Shown: positions 20,675 through 32,457, counted from the stretch's first letter. The stretch is DNA of 64,000 bases from Diogma glabrata (GCA_963693315.1 OY856187.1:73405113-73469112), one strand, 5' to 3'. Notes: generated from the sequence alone by a model not told the origin. Made by a program: numbers and translations.

Positions 20675-21075
20675 TGGGCCAGTATTGCCGAGCCAAGCCT
20701 TGGCTAGTTAGCTTTGGTTTCAGTCTGGGACAGTTGTAAATGCCTAGACTGAGCCAAGGTTCAGTTTATTATATTACGCGTTATTAACCAGTATAATGCA
20801 TTGTAAACATGTGCAGGTCATATTATGTTTATTTTTATTATCATATATGTTACTCTTTCCAAAACCTCTTTCAACAATTTTAAAGGAAGTCTGGAAAAAA
20901 ATTGGTTTGGTAGTCCTGGCCCCAGTCTTATTTGCCAGACTTAACCAAAGCCTGGTTCGACAGTTACTTGGCCCCAGGATATCAGTCCAAGCTTGGGCCG
21001 TTTGAAAATGTCAAGCCTGGCCCAAACCCCAAAAGCTGTGCCGCGTGCTTGGCCCAGGTTTGGCCCCTTAGCTTT
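20675..21075. repeat. GC-rich island of TTGGCC/CCAAGCC near-palindromes
   Basis: This stretch is clearly richer in G+C than its surroundings. It is packed with variants of a short motif: accttgggcca, gccaagccttggc, gagccaaggtt, ccaaagcctggtt, ttggccccagg, ccaagcttgggcc, caagcctggccc and cttggcccaggtttggcc. Frames on the plus strand reflect the repeat, not a protein family. Confidence 0.6.
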
Positions 21076-21994
21076 TTCTTACCCGGGCTATGGAGCTCTA
21101 GGTGGCTGTTCTCGAAAATAAATGACTTGGTTTAAAGTGTTATACAAATATAATAACTATTATCAATTTAATTTATACAGTCACAGTTTATTTCTTGAAG
21201 TAGTGGTTTAAAAAGTTGTACGTGCATAGGATCAGCTAATTAATAATTTATAACGCAACATAGTTTAGATTTAGCTGTTCATATGTATTCAGGTGTTGTT
21301 TTTATTTTAAATTCTGATTGTGACTTATGATTGTTAGCTTACATTTAATTATATACAAAACAATATGTTGTTCTCTTTCATCAAACCTTCAAAAATCAGA
21401 AAACAAAATCTTTGAAAAACATTGTGTGAATGTTGTTTATATTTCTTGATTGATAAACATGGTTTTATATTTAATTGCCAGTTGACCAGTTTAATTGAAA
21501 AATAAGTAACATACATGTAGTATTCATATTACAACTAAAACCTATATAAACACTATTATTTAATATTATCATTATGATAAATTAAACAACAAAATATTAT
21601 TAAACGAGTAGCCAAAATAATTATATATAATATATATCTGTTTTATTGAAACATGAAAGTGTTTGACCGAAATTATGCAAATAAAATTTAATTATGATAT
21701 AATCTATGTATTAAATTATTTGATAACATTTAGTAAAAACGATACTAGTAATTAATAGAATAATAGTTTTTTAATTTTTATTGATAGAGTTAAGATTTTA
21801 TTTATATAGATATGACCAACTATTAGCGGATCTGGAGATGTTTAAGTGTTAACTGCTAGGTATGATTGTAGATCTGTGTTTGAGGATCGACCAGACTAAG
21901 AGCAAATAGACTAAACTTCAATCGATGAATCTTGATACGTGAGACAGAAGTAATTTTTATCATGAGAATCTTTGTGCTGGTGGACTTGTCGTTT
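21076..21994. other. AT-rich non-coding DNA
   Basis: No gene or repeat boundary recognised. Confidence 0.35.
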
Positions 21995-22140
21995 TACTAC
22001 TTTTCGTTCACGTTTCTGTTGTCCGACAGACCGGCAGACAGACTTACATTTATTTGCTTATTTAAACACGTTATCACCAAAAACGTAGAGAAATGTCTAA
22101 ATAGTGGTGATAAGATTTTGGAAACTTGCTCATGAATTTA
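21995..22140 (+). repeat. Family A fragment (A4)
   Basis: cagaccggcagacagac is followed by tacattt, cgtagagaaatg, a ggtgataagatttt block and gctcatgaatt. These match the 3' part of family A at about 48800-48930, strongly diverged and 5'-truncated. Confidence 0.6.
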
Positions 22141-22818
22141 TTACTTAAATCTGTTCAGAGCAAATTTATACCTTTGTAGTTTCGTTTGATAGTTAGTTCG
22201 ATCGCACTCGATCAGACACCAATTGAAAAATGACGGATAAAGAATAATCAATAAAATTCCTAAATTTTTTATTTTATATTATTTATAGTGGTCGTTTGTT
22301 TCATAAGAAGCAAAACAGTTACATATATATTCTATGTGAATCGTAGGATTGTTAATTAGAAATTGTCCTAGTATCCATGTTTCTTCTTAGTTATAAAGAA
22401 GAACTCGAAATCAATATCCAAGCAGGGTTTTAATATTTGTAGAATTCCTAAAATTGCTAAAACATAATCGTTGGTTGTATATTCTACACGAACTACTGAT
22501 CAATAATATACAAAACTGGCCAATATTCTTATATCCCAGATATAGTGATCCTAATTTGGACATCATGTAGACCAGACTGAACTCACACGGGAAAAATATT
22601 CAATACTAAAAACGAATAAACGGACCACTATTTTTAAAAATATTAGCTTGTGATAAGCTAAGAAGTACAGATGAAAAGGTGCTGCTCCTATTATGTGATT
22701 CTACACTGAAAACAAATTAAAATAATGACCACCTTATCCTGAGGCTAGCAGTTTATTATTTATACAAAAAAAATTACTCTCAAACAGTTTGGCGATGATT
22801 GAAACTACTCATAGTCTA
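22141..22818. other. AT-rich non-coding DNA
   Basis: No gene seen. Confidence 0.35.
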
Positions 22819-23138
22819 AGATCCGAGTATACAACGACCTTCACTATATTTCACTTTTTAAAACTCGACAACCGGAATTCAGGACTGATTTTTTGCAGAC
22901 AACAATATATCACCGTGTTCGTAACAAAATAATCTTTATTTTGACATAAAGTTTATCCATTAACCGAAACGGTGAAATGTTAAAAAAAAAATTAAATTTT
23001 AAATTTTTAATTAATCATATTCTAGACTGAAATTTTTTAGACAACCCACTTGCAATATATTTGTTAACATATTTAATTTAATATAAAATACTTTTCATCC
23101 ATTAACCAGTTCGGTGAACGTCTTTGTATACTCGGATC
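22819..23138. mobile_element. ~320-bp TIR element (MITE)
   Basis: gatccgagtatacaacgacc starts a 25-bp terminal repeat whose partner ends at 23138 with two mismatches. Inside, a unit with tagacaac/cagacaac and atccattaacc-...-cggtgaa occurs twice in direct orientation. A TA flank on each side is possible. Confidence 0.65.
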
Positions 23139-24039
23139 CTATACTGTCAAAGTAAATATTTTAATGACAACACAATGAGGTTTATTTAAAATATAAAGTG
23201 TTACATGAAATATAACAGCAGTTGAATAAGGTTAACAATTATTTCCATTACAAAAAATACGTTGGTATCATATCATGAATTTTCATTTCCAACTGTATTT
23301 TAAATTAATTTTACTATATTTATTTTTCACATAAAAATTACTTGCGGTTGTCTTAACTACACCGTTCTGTTTCTGTATAGTTAATGAGTAAATTTCGAAG
23401 TATGGTACGTCATATCTGCTCTCGCGACGAGTTTGAGCCAACCGCATGTCGATTGGAAATAGAACATGTTTTTGCAATCAGGTTTTAATAAATACAAAGA
23501 TCAGATTGGCACATCCATTGGCTACTATTTAAGATAGTATTTTACATAACACCACCTAGGGCCTAAGAAACGGTTAAACACATCACGGATTCAATAGCTT
23601 ATGTATGAACATTGAACATGCTTCTGAAAAGAGCAAAACAATTTTACTATAATCTGCAATCCATTCTGGTTATACCAAGATAATAACCCGACACTACCCA
23701 TTCAGGTTAATAACACTATATGTGCAGAATCATAGCTTTTTAATGTCATTGTTTCAACTTAGCTTTTTACCTTTGGAATCATTACGTAATTGCATTTTCC
23801 CTAATAATTTCAACCTTCAAATATTTAAAGGTAAACGTCACAAAATCTTTAGAGAAATATAATCAGCAACAAATATAATTCCAGTTAGTATGATGCTATC
23901 CTCAGATATTCAGGGCAGAAACGCATAAATTATTATGATGATCACTAAACCTATATTAATTAGTTCTTGTAATTCAATTTAAATTCAGGTAAAATATATG
24001 TTAAAAAGCGCAAGTTGTTAGAACAAAAACTCTAATCAC
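23139..24039. other. AT-rich non-coding DNA
   Basis: A 64-codon minus-strand frame (23283-23477) reads well (for example RESRYDVPYFEIYSLTIQKQ) but has a stop just upstream and no acceptor, so it is not called as a gene. Confidence 0.35.
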
Positions 24040-24125
24040 AATTAGTTTGAGAATCGAACCGATGTCCTTCCGACAACCGACTTATGTGTTATTAATCTAA
24101 CGAGATAAAAACTTGTGTTGAGTCG
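24040..24125 (-). repeat. tRNA-derived SINE head (fragment)
   Basis: On the minus strand ATCTCGTTAGATTAATAAC resembles an A box. About 40 nt later GGTTCGATTCTC matches the B box. The acceptor arms do not pair, so this is not a functional tRNA. No clear body or tail was seen. Confidence 0.45.
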
Positions 24126-24513
24126 ATCAACTTAACATTTTATTTTAGACACAACATATACAAATCTGTTATAGATGAAAAACGTGATCTACACAGGTGA
24201 AAAAGTCGAAATTTGAACTAGACCATTTTTGATTTTCCTGAAACTTGGCATATAAGTAGTATGGAGAAAATAAAAAATAGATATGTAATTTTACAGATTT
24301 TAGTCCGACTAAAAATTCTACTTTTTCATAATTTTTTCAAACAACTTCCATTAACAAAAAATTTTAACTTCAAATAAATTTCAACTTATTTTTTTTTTAA
24401 ATAGTTCCGTCCTTACTTTAAAATGATGCACGGTCAGTTCACAGAAAACCTAATTCACGGAAAACCAATTCACAGAAAAACAATTCACAGAAAAACAATT
24501 CACAGAAAAACAA

Positions 24514-24606
24514 TTCACAGAAACGGAGTTTAGGGAAAAAATATTTTCCTTAAAGTCGCCGCGACTTTAAGGAAAATATTTTTTCCCTAAACTCCGTTTC
24601 TGTGAA
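24514..24606. repeat. Perfect 45-bp palindrome
   Basis: Arms 24514-24558 and 24562-24606 are exact reverse complements around a 3-base loop. It lies just inside the left MULE terminus and includes one terminal subrepeat (ttcacagaaac). Such a perfect hairpin is either recent or maintained by conversion. Confidence 0.92.
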
Positions 24607-24705
24607 CTAATTCTTATTCAAGATAAGAAAATATTTACAAAAAAAAACAAAGAACAACAAAAAAAAAATATTGATACTCGTATAGTTGTTCAATAGGTAA
24701 ATTTT

Positions 24706-25223
24706 TTATTTATAATTGATAATTTTAATTATTATATTATGCGCAACAGCACTTAAAAAATCAGTTATGGCCATTGTTGAGTAAGAGGATACAATTTTTT
24801 GTAGCATTTCATCGTAATCACGATATTTTTCCTTTTTTGGCGGCATAGACATACCAGCAAAAGTTTGTTGAAAAGTTATTTCATATTTGATTGTTCCAAT
24901 TGCAACTTTTCTAAAAAATACCATATTGAAGGATGCTCTGAGCCAACCAATTTTTTGAAACCACTGTGCCATCCCTCGACATTATTATTTGTTTGCGGGA
25001 ATCCTTCTTGTACAGCTTCATAAACATTCCATGCTTTAATTGCATATCTAGGATCCCTCCTACCTGTTGTCTTCTTAGTGTGAACATCTAATCTACCCAC
25101 ATAATTATCTTCGAAATAGTCTAACAATTGGTTGACTGATTCAGAAATTATATTTTGTTCCTTTAATGATTCAAATGCTTGTATAACGTCTCCAGAAGGA
25201 AGAAACGCAAGTTCTAATAACAT
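24706..25223 (-). pseudogene. MULE transposase C-terminal fragment
   Basis: Two overlapping frames (25223-24876, then 24972-24706) give the C-terminal part of an insect MULE transposase. Blocks are LAFLPSGDVIQAFESLKEQN, then DPRYAIKAWNVYEAV, TNNNVEGWHSGFKKLVGSEH, PSIWYFLEKLQLEQSN, and a tail with PPKKEKYRDYDEML. The NNxVEGWH block with following HPSIW is typical of MULE/FLYWCH-associated transposases. The catalytic N-terminal half is absent and a frameshift near 24900 breaks the rest. It cannot be active. Confidence 0.8.
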
Positions 25224-25784
25224 ATTTATCTGTTTTCTGTGAATTTAATCGTTTTCTGTTTTTCTGTAAATTGTTTTTCTGTGAATTGGTTTTCTGTGAA
25301 TTGGTTTTCCGTGAATTTGGTTTTCTGTGAACTGACCGGATACCCTTTAAAATATATCAATTTTACAAAGAAGCGTTAATTCGTGTTCTTGAGATATTTA
25401 ATTTTAAAGATTTTTAGTCCGATTAAAACTCTAATTGTTCATCATTTTTTCGAACTTCAGTGGTTAAAATTTTTTGTTGATAAAAATTGTTCGAAAAAAT
25501 AATGTACTATTAGGATTTTAGTCGGACTAAAACTCTTTAAAATTAAATATCCCAAGGATAGAAATTTAAAAAAAAAATAAGTTGAATTTATTTTGAAGTT
25601 AAAATTTTTTGTTAATCGAAGATATTTGAAAAAATTATGAAAAAAAAGAATTTTTAGTCGGACTAAAATCTGTAAAATTACATATCTCAAGAACACAAAT
25701 TAACGCCTATTTGTAAATTTGGAATATTTAAGAGTACTGTTTTCCAAAAAAAAATAAATTAAATTCCAATTGATCTTTTTAAAA

Positions 25785-26305
25785 ATTACATCACTCCGAT
25801 GGAAGTTATCCCATCATGAATAATAAGACTGAATCTAACAAAATATGGTGTGCAATTTATGAAATTTTTTTGCTATCCACAGTCTACATAATTGTCGATC
25901 GATCTAGTTTCGAACCGATAAGAACTTTTTATTACACTTTAAAAAAGTATATCATTCTCATCAGGGCTAGCCGACTAAAAACACTACCAAAAAAAGTTAA
26001 CGCTATATAAACCAAACAAAACAAAAACAAACAAAATTGGTCTACTGCTCTAGCGAAGTATAAGAAAAAAAAACTTTCATAAGCATATATTTATTAGATT
26101 CAGGTTTAGTCAATTTATTTCTCTAGTTGATCACTATTGTTGTTATACTCTAACCAAGTTAGAATTGGATAACAAACTTGTATCGGCGAGAAGAAGAAGA
26201 CCATCTTCACTTGTGTCTATCGACACATTATCTACAATTAATTCAATGAATTATTTGTGATATTACATCACTCCGATGGAAGTTATCCCATCATGAATAA
26301 TAAGA
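25785..26305 (+). repeat. 44-bp exact direct repeat flanking ~433 bp
   Basis: attacatcactccgatggaa and the following 25 bases occur at 25785-25828 and again, identically, at 26262-26305. The DNA between them is unassigned. It may be a small insertion with terminal direct repeats or a long target duplication. Confidence 0.8.
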
Positions 26306-26979
26306 ATAAACAATTAATTAAATTTTTTTCAAACGATTAATCACTTATTAAACAAAAAAAGCTTGATGAAATCGGTATAGCCGTTCTTGAGCAATTTAAT
26401 TTCAAAGTTACATCGGATTGGCAAAATTTTCATTTTTTATGCATGTGATTAGTTAATTTTTAGAAAAAAAAATTAATTAAAAGTTTATCAATTAATTTTA
26501 AAAATAAAATATTAAAAAAACTTTTTTAAAGATGGCGCTAGCTAGGGTTAAAGATCAATTAAGGTTTAACTTTTTTTTAAATACATAGTTAGTTCACGCC
26601 GAATTTCATGAAAATCAAAATTGTTCAAGTTCAAATTTCGACTTGTTCACCTGTGTAGATCACTTTTTCATCTGTTGTCAACCGAAAAACGAAGTAACAA
26701 GTTCTAAAAAACCATCGGTATGTTAATATTTGTTGCGCTGTTGGTTTTATTGAAGGCAATTTCGTTGACGTAGATAACTCACATATGAAAAAGTTATTGT
26801 TTATTATCAACAGTTAGTATAGAATTGTTAAAAGCATCACATCAAATTTTCGGTGGGTGGTGAAACTTCCTGACTAAAATACATACTAATTAACCTTGTT
26901 TACCATAAACACGATTTCCCTCGAACTTAATTTATTTTAAATTTCAGAGTCATGATAAAAATCAAGAAACTATAGCTTT

Positions 26980-28094
26980 AATAAAGTTGAAAGATCTCTT
27001 GGTCCTATTTTGGAAATTTTTGTGTAGTATTTTTTAAAACGATCTTGATGTATCTGGACCTTCAATTTCTAATTATATTTTTAACATTCTTTTTAAAACC
27101 TTCTTTATGTTATAAAAAACTTGGTACAATTTTCCAATTGAAATTTGATGGATAACATAATTGATATTAGTGGAAATTTTTTTTTTTTTTTTATTATATT
27201 TTGATTTTTAATAATATATTGCCGACGTTTCGGAGCTTTTGGTTGGCTCCTTTTTCAAGGCGATTTGTCTATGGGAAAAGGGAAAAAAATTTCTTGAATC
27301 CTGCTACATAGCCTTTTTCAAACCAAAATCCATAAACTTGACAGCCGACCTCACCTACCTAAACTCCAAATACCTTCCCATCATCAAATCCTTCCAATCC
27401 CGCTCCCATACAAGAACCACACCCTCCTCACAATAACCTTTCTTTCTCACTTATAAAATTAACATCTGTCACTAGGGTTTCTCTTTAGTTTCCCCTATTT
27501 TTCGACTCCTTTCGGATATTGTTTCATATTGTTTTCCCACCAACATTTTTTCTCCTACCGAAATTCCTTTCGTTCCTAAAAATGTTTTAAAAATACCCAC
27601 TGTCCATTTCTTACCATGCATCGTCAAACACAAGGTCAGTTTTATAATTTATTTTTATATTTATTTTTATATTTATTTTTATTTTTACTTTTTATATTTT
27701 CTCGTTTTTTAATTTGTGTTAAAATTCTAAAAATTAATTTTGTGAAAAGTTTTGCCTTATACGGTGTAACTTTAATTAGTTTTTATGATTAGATTAGTGT
27801 ATTAAGGTTATATATTTTAATTGTAAAAAACTTTTTTTCCCTTTTCCCATAGACAAATCGCCTTGAAAAAGGAGCCAACCAAAAGCTCCGAAACGTCGGC
27901 AATATATTATTAAAAATCAAAATATAAAAAAAAAAAAATTTTCCACTAATATCAATTATGTTATCCATCAAATTTCAATTGGAAAATTGTACCAAGTTTT
28001 TTATAACATAAAGAAGGTTTTAAAAAGAATGTTAAAAATATAATTAGAAATTGAAGGTCCAGATACATCAAGATCGTTTTAAAAAATACTACAC
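26980..28094. mobile_element. Penelope-type element with ~265-bp inverted ends, RT lost
   Basis: The 14-bp duplication gaaactatagcttt flanks it exactly (26966-26979 and 28095-28108). After 42 extra bases at the left, inverted repeats follow: 27022-27289 and 27832-28094, nearly identical apart from homopolymer length. Each arm carries ccgaaacgtcggc and ccttgaaaaaggagcc motifs, widespread at Penelope-like termini. The centre (27290-27831) keeps only a short ORF tail. The layout of duplication, left extra, inverted repeat, interior, inverted repeat, duplication matches the coding Penelope element at 5.34-7.88 kb. Confidence 0.75.
27861..27900 (+). ncRNA. Hammerhead-like hairpin in the right arm (mirror at 27221-27260)
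   Basis: cttgaaa is followed by a stem ggagc/gctcc and then gaaacgtc. Order and spacing are those of a hammerhead core (CUGANGA, stem II, GAAA, cleavage GUC). The first box departs at three core positions, so cleavage is unlikely. Both arms carry it, in opposite orientation. Confidence 0.4.
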
Positions 28095-28108
28095 GAAACT
28101 ATAGCTTT

Positions 28109-31100
28109 GACATACTAAATAGAAAAATATGTACACACATTTATTTTTGAAGGTTACGTAAATAGATATTTTTAATGATAAGAAAATTGACAATTTTACA
28201 GAATAAAATTATGTCATAATAACAGTTTAAAATGATCTTTAGTTAAACATATATGTCGAATACTTTTAAGATGTATTATATAATATTGTTTTCTAAAGAG
28301 TTAATTTAGCTAGACCTTAGACATTAGAATGAATAATAAATTGCTTTCGTGAAAATTATAAAAACTCATTCACCGTTCAATAGTGATTGCAACTTCGTTT
28401 TAGTTGTATGGGAATATCAAAAATGTTTATGTAATTTGTACAGTATTGTTTTTAGATATAAATAAGCGAATAACCATTTATTTAAAATAAAGATGTCTAA
28501 GAAAATTTATTACAGTCGTTACTTATTAACAAAAATATTTTGCTTTTCTGTTTATAAATAAAATTATTTAAAATGTGAAAAAACCATTTACTTTAGGCAA
28601 AAAAATTTATGTTATTTAACTAAATCGAATTTAACTATTTAGTTTAATAATAAAATTCCACAAAAGTTGTGCTTAGATAAAATTTCAAAACGGAAACGAT
28701 TATTATTTAAATTTGTTGTCTAAATTATCGATTTCATAAACTTGTATTTAACTTGTTTATTCAGTGTTACTCAACGTAGCTATGTCTTTTACATGTTCTA
28801 TTAAATTAATTACCATTGATTGTGTAGAGAGTGATTTCAGAAAAGCGTTTTTGGAAACTTCATTTTGAAACCTAAATATGTATTGTTACATTTCAGTATA
28901 TTTCAGAATATTTCAGCCGTACTAGACCCGATGGTCTTGATCAACGAAAAATTTTACTTCAAATGTGTACTACGTTCCTTAAAAAAAACATGCAAATAGG
29001 TAATTTAATTAAAATAATTTCGTTGATACTAAAGAAAACCGTGCAACTAAAGCAACATGTAATCTATACATTTAAAAAAAACACATTCGTAACGTAAACC
29101 GTAAGCTCAGTTTTGTTTTTGTCATTAAATTGACTTTTTTTTAACAAAACGATGCACAACTTGAGTGAAAGTATTTGTTATATCGAAATTTATGATTATC
29201 AAAACATACCTAAAATTATACAATTTAGTGGGAGTCTTAATTTTTGAACCTCATTCAATTTAGTATGACATTTATTAAGATACTTAAACAAGTTTAATCC
29301 GAACAATTATGAAGTTTAATTCAATTATGAATTAAATTAGAAAAAATATTGTTTTTCATTTGATTCAAATAATTAAACGTTACATCACGTAAATTATTTG
29401 ACAAAGAAGAATATATAGATAGTTAAACTATTAAGTATTAACAGTTAGTATTTTTTATTACAAAGCAAATATGAATTATTTTCTCTTATTAAAATTTAAA
29501 AGTTTTTGTTGATTAATTCGTAAAACAAGCCAAAAAATAAAATGTCTACAAAAAACAACAAACCATTTATTTTTGTGATCCAAGTACAAATATGATTTAC
29601 GGTTATGGACAAAGAATATAGGTGAAGAGGAATATAAAATGAAGAACTTTAACAAAAAATGTCACAAAGATATGTCAAAAATCTTCAAGGTCACGCTCAT
29701 TCACTACTATATCTAGTGCGAAAATTAAAAATTCAACAACTTTGTTCAAATTTAATCTAAAAAAATTTTAAATAAAACCTTCATCTGCGATTTCTCTTTG
29801 AACAAAAACAAACAACGTAATACCTTGCTGAAAATCCAAAATATTAATTTGAAATAACACGATTATAATTTGAAATTCAATTAAAATGCAAATAAACAAT
29901 TGTCATGCTTCAACAAGGTTGTCAAATACCACTATAAAAAGTCGAAAAGATAGTAATTAGTATTACTATCGTGAAATTGTATTATAAACTTATGGTAAAT
30001 AATGAAAACATATTTATTTTATTATTTATTAACATGGACAGACAATTTTCATGGAAAACAAAGAATGTCGTGAGCAGTTGAAATTATTTAAAGTTTTTTC
30101 AATTTTAATTAAATTTCAGTAATAAATTAGTTTTAAATTATTGTTATTTTAAATAAGATATCCATAATTACTTAGCAGTCTTTTCTCGTTGAAACTGTAA
30201 CATAAACAAAAGATGATTTTTCAAAAATACAGCAAAAAATATAAAAAATCGAAAGAGTTAATAAAACGACGAACCTTAATTTTTTGCCCCAAAAAATGTA
30301 TTCTAAGAGATCAATCATTTTTTAAACTGACAGATGACAGTGTTGACAATGACAGTGTTAGGTGTTAACTTAATTAGATTAAAACATTGGACTATCAGGA
30401 AGATTCATTTATTCCACATCTTTTAAATGTTTAAAATTCTAAATTCGTTAACTTTACTTCAATAAAAATTTGCAAAGGAAATATTATAAAAAAAACATTT
30501 TAAAATTTTTAATTCATTAAACATTAACTTTTAATGTAGTAAAATAAAATAAAATAATAAAAACGATTATATTTATTGTCGATCAGGGCTTTGGTATGTA
30601 TTTTTACAACTTTATTAAATATGGAAAAACATAATATGGACATAAATACAATTAACGTTTTTCTTGTTGTTCAAAAACTATATAAACGTTGACGATCGTA
30701 GATTATCAAAGCTCTGCAATTTTTTTTTAATTACATGAGACTTTCGAACAGTTAAATTATAATTATATTGTGGTCAATTATCTTACTGATTTCAAACAAT
30801 TCCTATATAAATGAACAATAAAATACATACTTATAACGATTGTCATAGATTAATTTATCTCCATATTTAAAATTTATTTAGCACTTATCACAAGACTAAG
30901 ATGTAAGATAAATTCAACAGAGAAATTTTTAAAATAATTAACAATATTTTAAATCGACAGAGGTACATCGATTTAACAAAGTAAAAAATTGCATATAAAA
31001 TTGAAGAAATTGCCCTTAAATTAACAAAAATAAGAAAATGCTGCATTCGAAAGCTACTTTTGATTTTGAATTTTAAATCAATATATAAAATACTTGAATT

Positions 31101-31429
31101 GAATACATTTTTGTTGACTTTAATAATCATATCAAAAGTACTGCAGTTAATTCTACAAAAGAGTAGTATGCTTGATATTCTAGACGTTTATAACAACAGC
31201 ATTGACTGTCGAAATAACATTAGCTTAATCATTTGATAGTTAAAGTTTTGTGCATTTGTGTTAAAAGTAGCGATGCAATCGATTTAACTAAATAAAACGT
31301 CGGAGCCAAAACAATGTCATTTTATTCGAATTTACCTGCAATTTTGTCGGATCTACCATGATTATTTTTTTGGGTGTATTCATAATTTAATATTACTATA
31401 TTTTAAGTATTAATATTTTTTGCATCGAA
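28109..31429. other. AT-rich non-coding DNA
   Basis: Over 3 kb with no exon, RNA gene or transposon recognised on either strand. Confidence 0.4.
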
Positions 31430-32110
31430 TATTGCTTCGGTCTAAAACATGTCAAAATCTTATCCTCCCTCTTATGACATTTCACGACGTCTGAGGTTGT
31501 ACCTCATAACAGACTTCTACATAAAAGCCTTAACATAGACCGAAGTCTTAATATCTCAGAACCTTCAGATTTCAGCATATTTTACAATATAAACAGTGAG
31601 TATAACCTTGGAAAAATATTACGACGCTGATGCAAAGGCTAACTTCAACACAGCTCTGGAAACAAAATATTATGGATATATAGTTAGCGAATATCTATCA
31701 AATGCTTTAATTAATGGCTAGTCTATGTGTTTAATTTTCCTTAGTTCTAATAATAAAAGCATTAAAGAAAGATGTAGTATCCCAACAGACATAAATTCTG
31801 TCGTACGAATAGAAAAGTAAAACAAAATTTTTACCGAAAGGGGAAGTTGGAAAGCAGAACTGTTGTGAACTGTACTAAATGCTTATGTATTTCACTCCCA
31901 CCATTTTGTTGAATATCTCTCAAAAATTAATCAGCGCCTTGCAATACATATTTGCATCTTTTAAAGTGTCATCAATATTCATTCACGAACGAATGTTATA
32001 AAACGATTATTAAACCGAATATTAAAAACATAGTGAAGAAACCACCTTTGCCCAAAATACCCCAAAAGCTAATGAAAATTTTCTCAAATTGATTGAAACT
32101 TTTTACCAAC
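31430..32110. repeat. Fragments of families A and C
   Basis: 31430-31560 contains cttaacatagaccgaagtct followed by taatatctcaga, the reverse complement of the start of A2 near 37760-37790. 31612-32110 matches family C: gacgctgatgcaaaggct, tggatatatagttagcgaat, gtagtatcccaacagacata, aaattaatcag, aagtgtcatcaa and ttcacgaacgaatg, as at 43.4-44.9 kb. Confidence 0.6.
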
Positions 32111-32457
32111 GATTCATGAAAATTGAACAGGAGGGATAAACACTTCAAAAAAAATATTTAGATCATTTTTCTACGACATTTTTAATAATAAAAACAATTG
32201 ACTGAAATAATCAATATATGTACATCAATATCTTGCTTCAATATTTTTTTTGCTAGAAATCTTTTTATTATTATTAAAAATGATGTAGAAAGATTTGCTG
32301 AAAGAAAACACTCAAAAAAAAAATCATGAAAATTCTATAAAAGCTGTTTATAAAATTTTGTCACCAAATTATTTATGAAATCTATAAATTTTAAACAAAT
32401 AATACGAAATATTTATAACATCTGTTTATCGTTTGATAAGCCGTTAATGTATCCTAT

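Larger units (their letters stand above)
24425..25344 (-). mobile_element. MULE-type transposon with subrepeat termini
   Basis: A 920-bp element flanked by a perfect 9-bp duplication ctttaaaat (24416-24424 and 25345-25353). The inverted ends share cggtcagttcacagaaaacc and then consist of tandem aattcacagaaaaac-type subrepeats, about five on the left and six on the right. Inside is the C-terminal part of a transposase on the minus strand. The 9-bp duplication, long subrepeated termini and NNNVEGWH motif together indicate a Mutator-like element. It is internally deleted and non-autonomous. Confidence 0.88.
24171..26682. mobile_element. ~2.5-kb foldback element with 75-bp terminal inverted repeats
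   Basis: agatgaaaaacgtgatctac (left) is mirrored at the right end near 26682. Both ends continue through acacaggtgaa-aagtcgaaatttgaact. A second inverted pair lies inside (about 24288-24402 against 25573-25690), built around attttagtccgactaaaa. That phrase recurs in both orientations up to 25.7 kb. The interior also hosts a MULE (24425-25344) and a 44-bp direct repeat. No transposase of its own was found. Confidence 0.65.

Noticed and set aside
20796..21135. Two ~68-codon plus-strand frames
   Set aside because: They are translations of the GC-rich TTGGCC repeat island with no protein resemblance.
23283..23477. 64-codon minus-strand frame with protein-like sequence
   Set aside because: In-frame stop directly upstream, no acceptor AG in the right place, no known family; only the donor-like GTAATT fits an exon.
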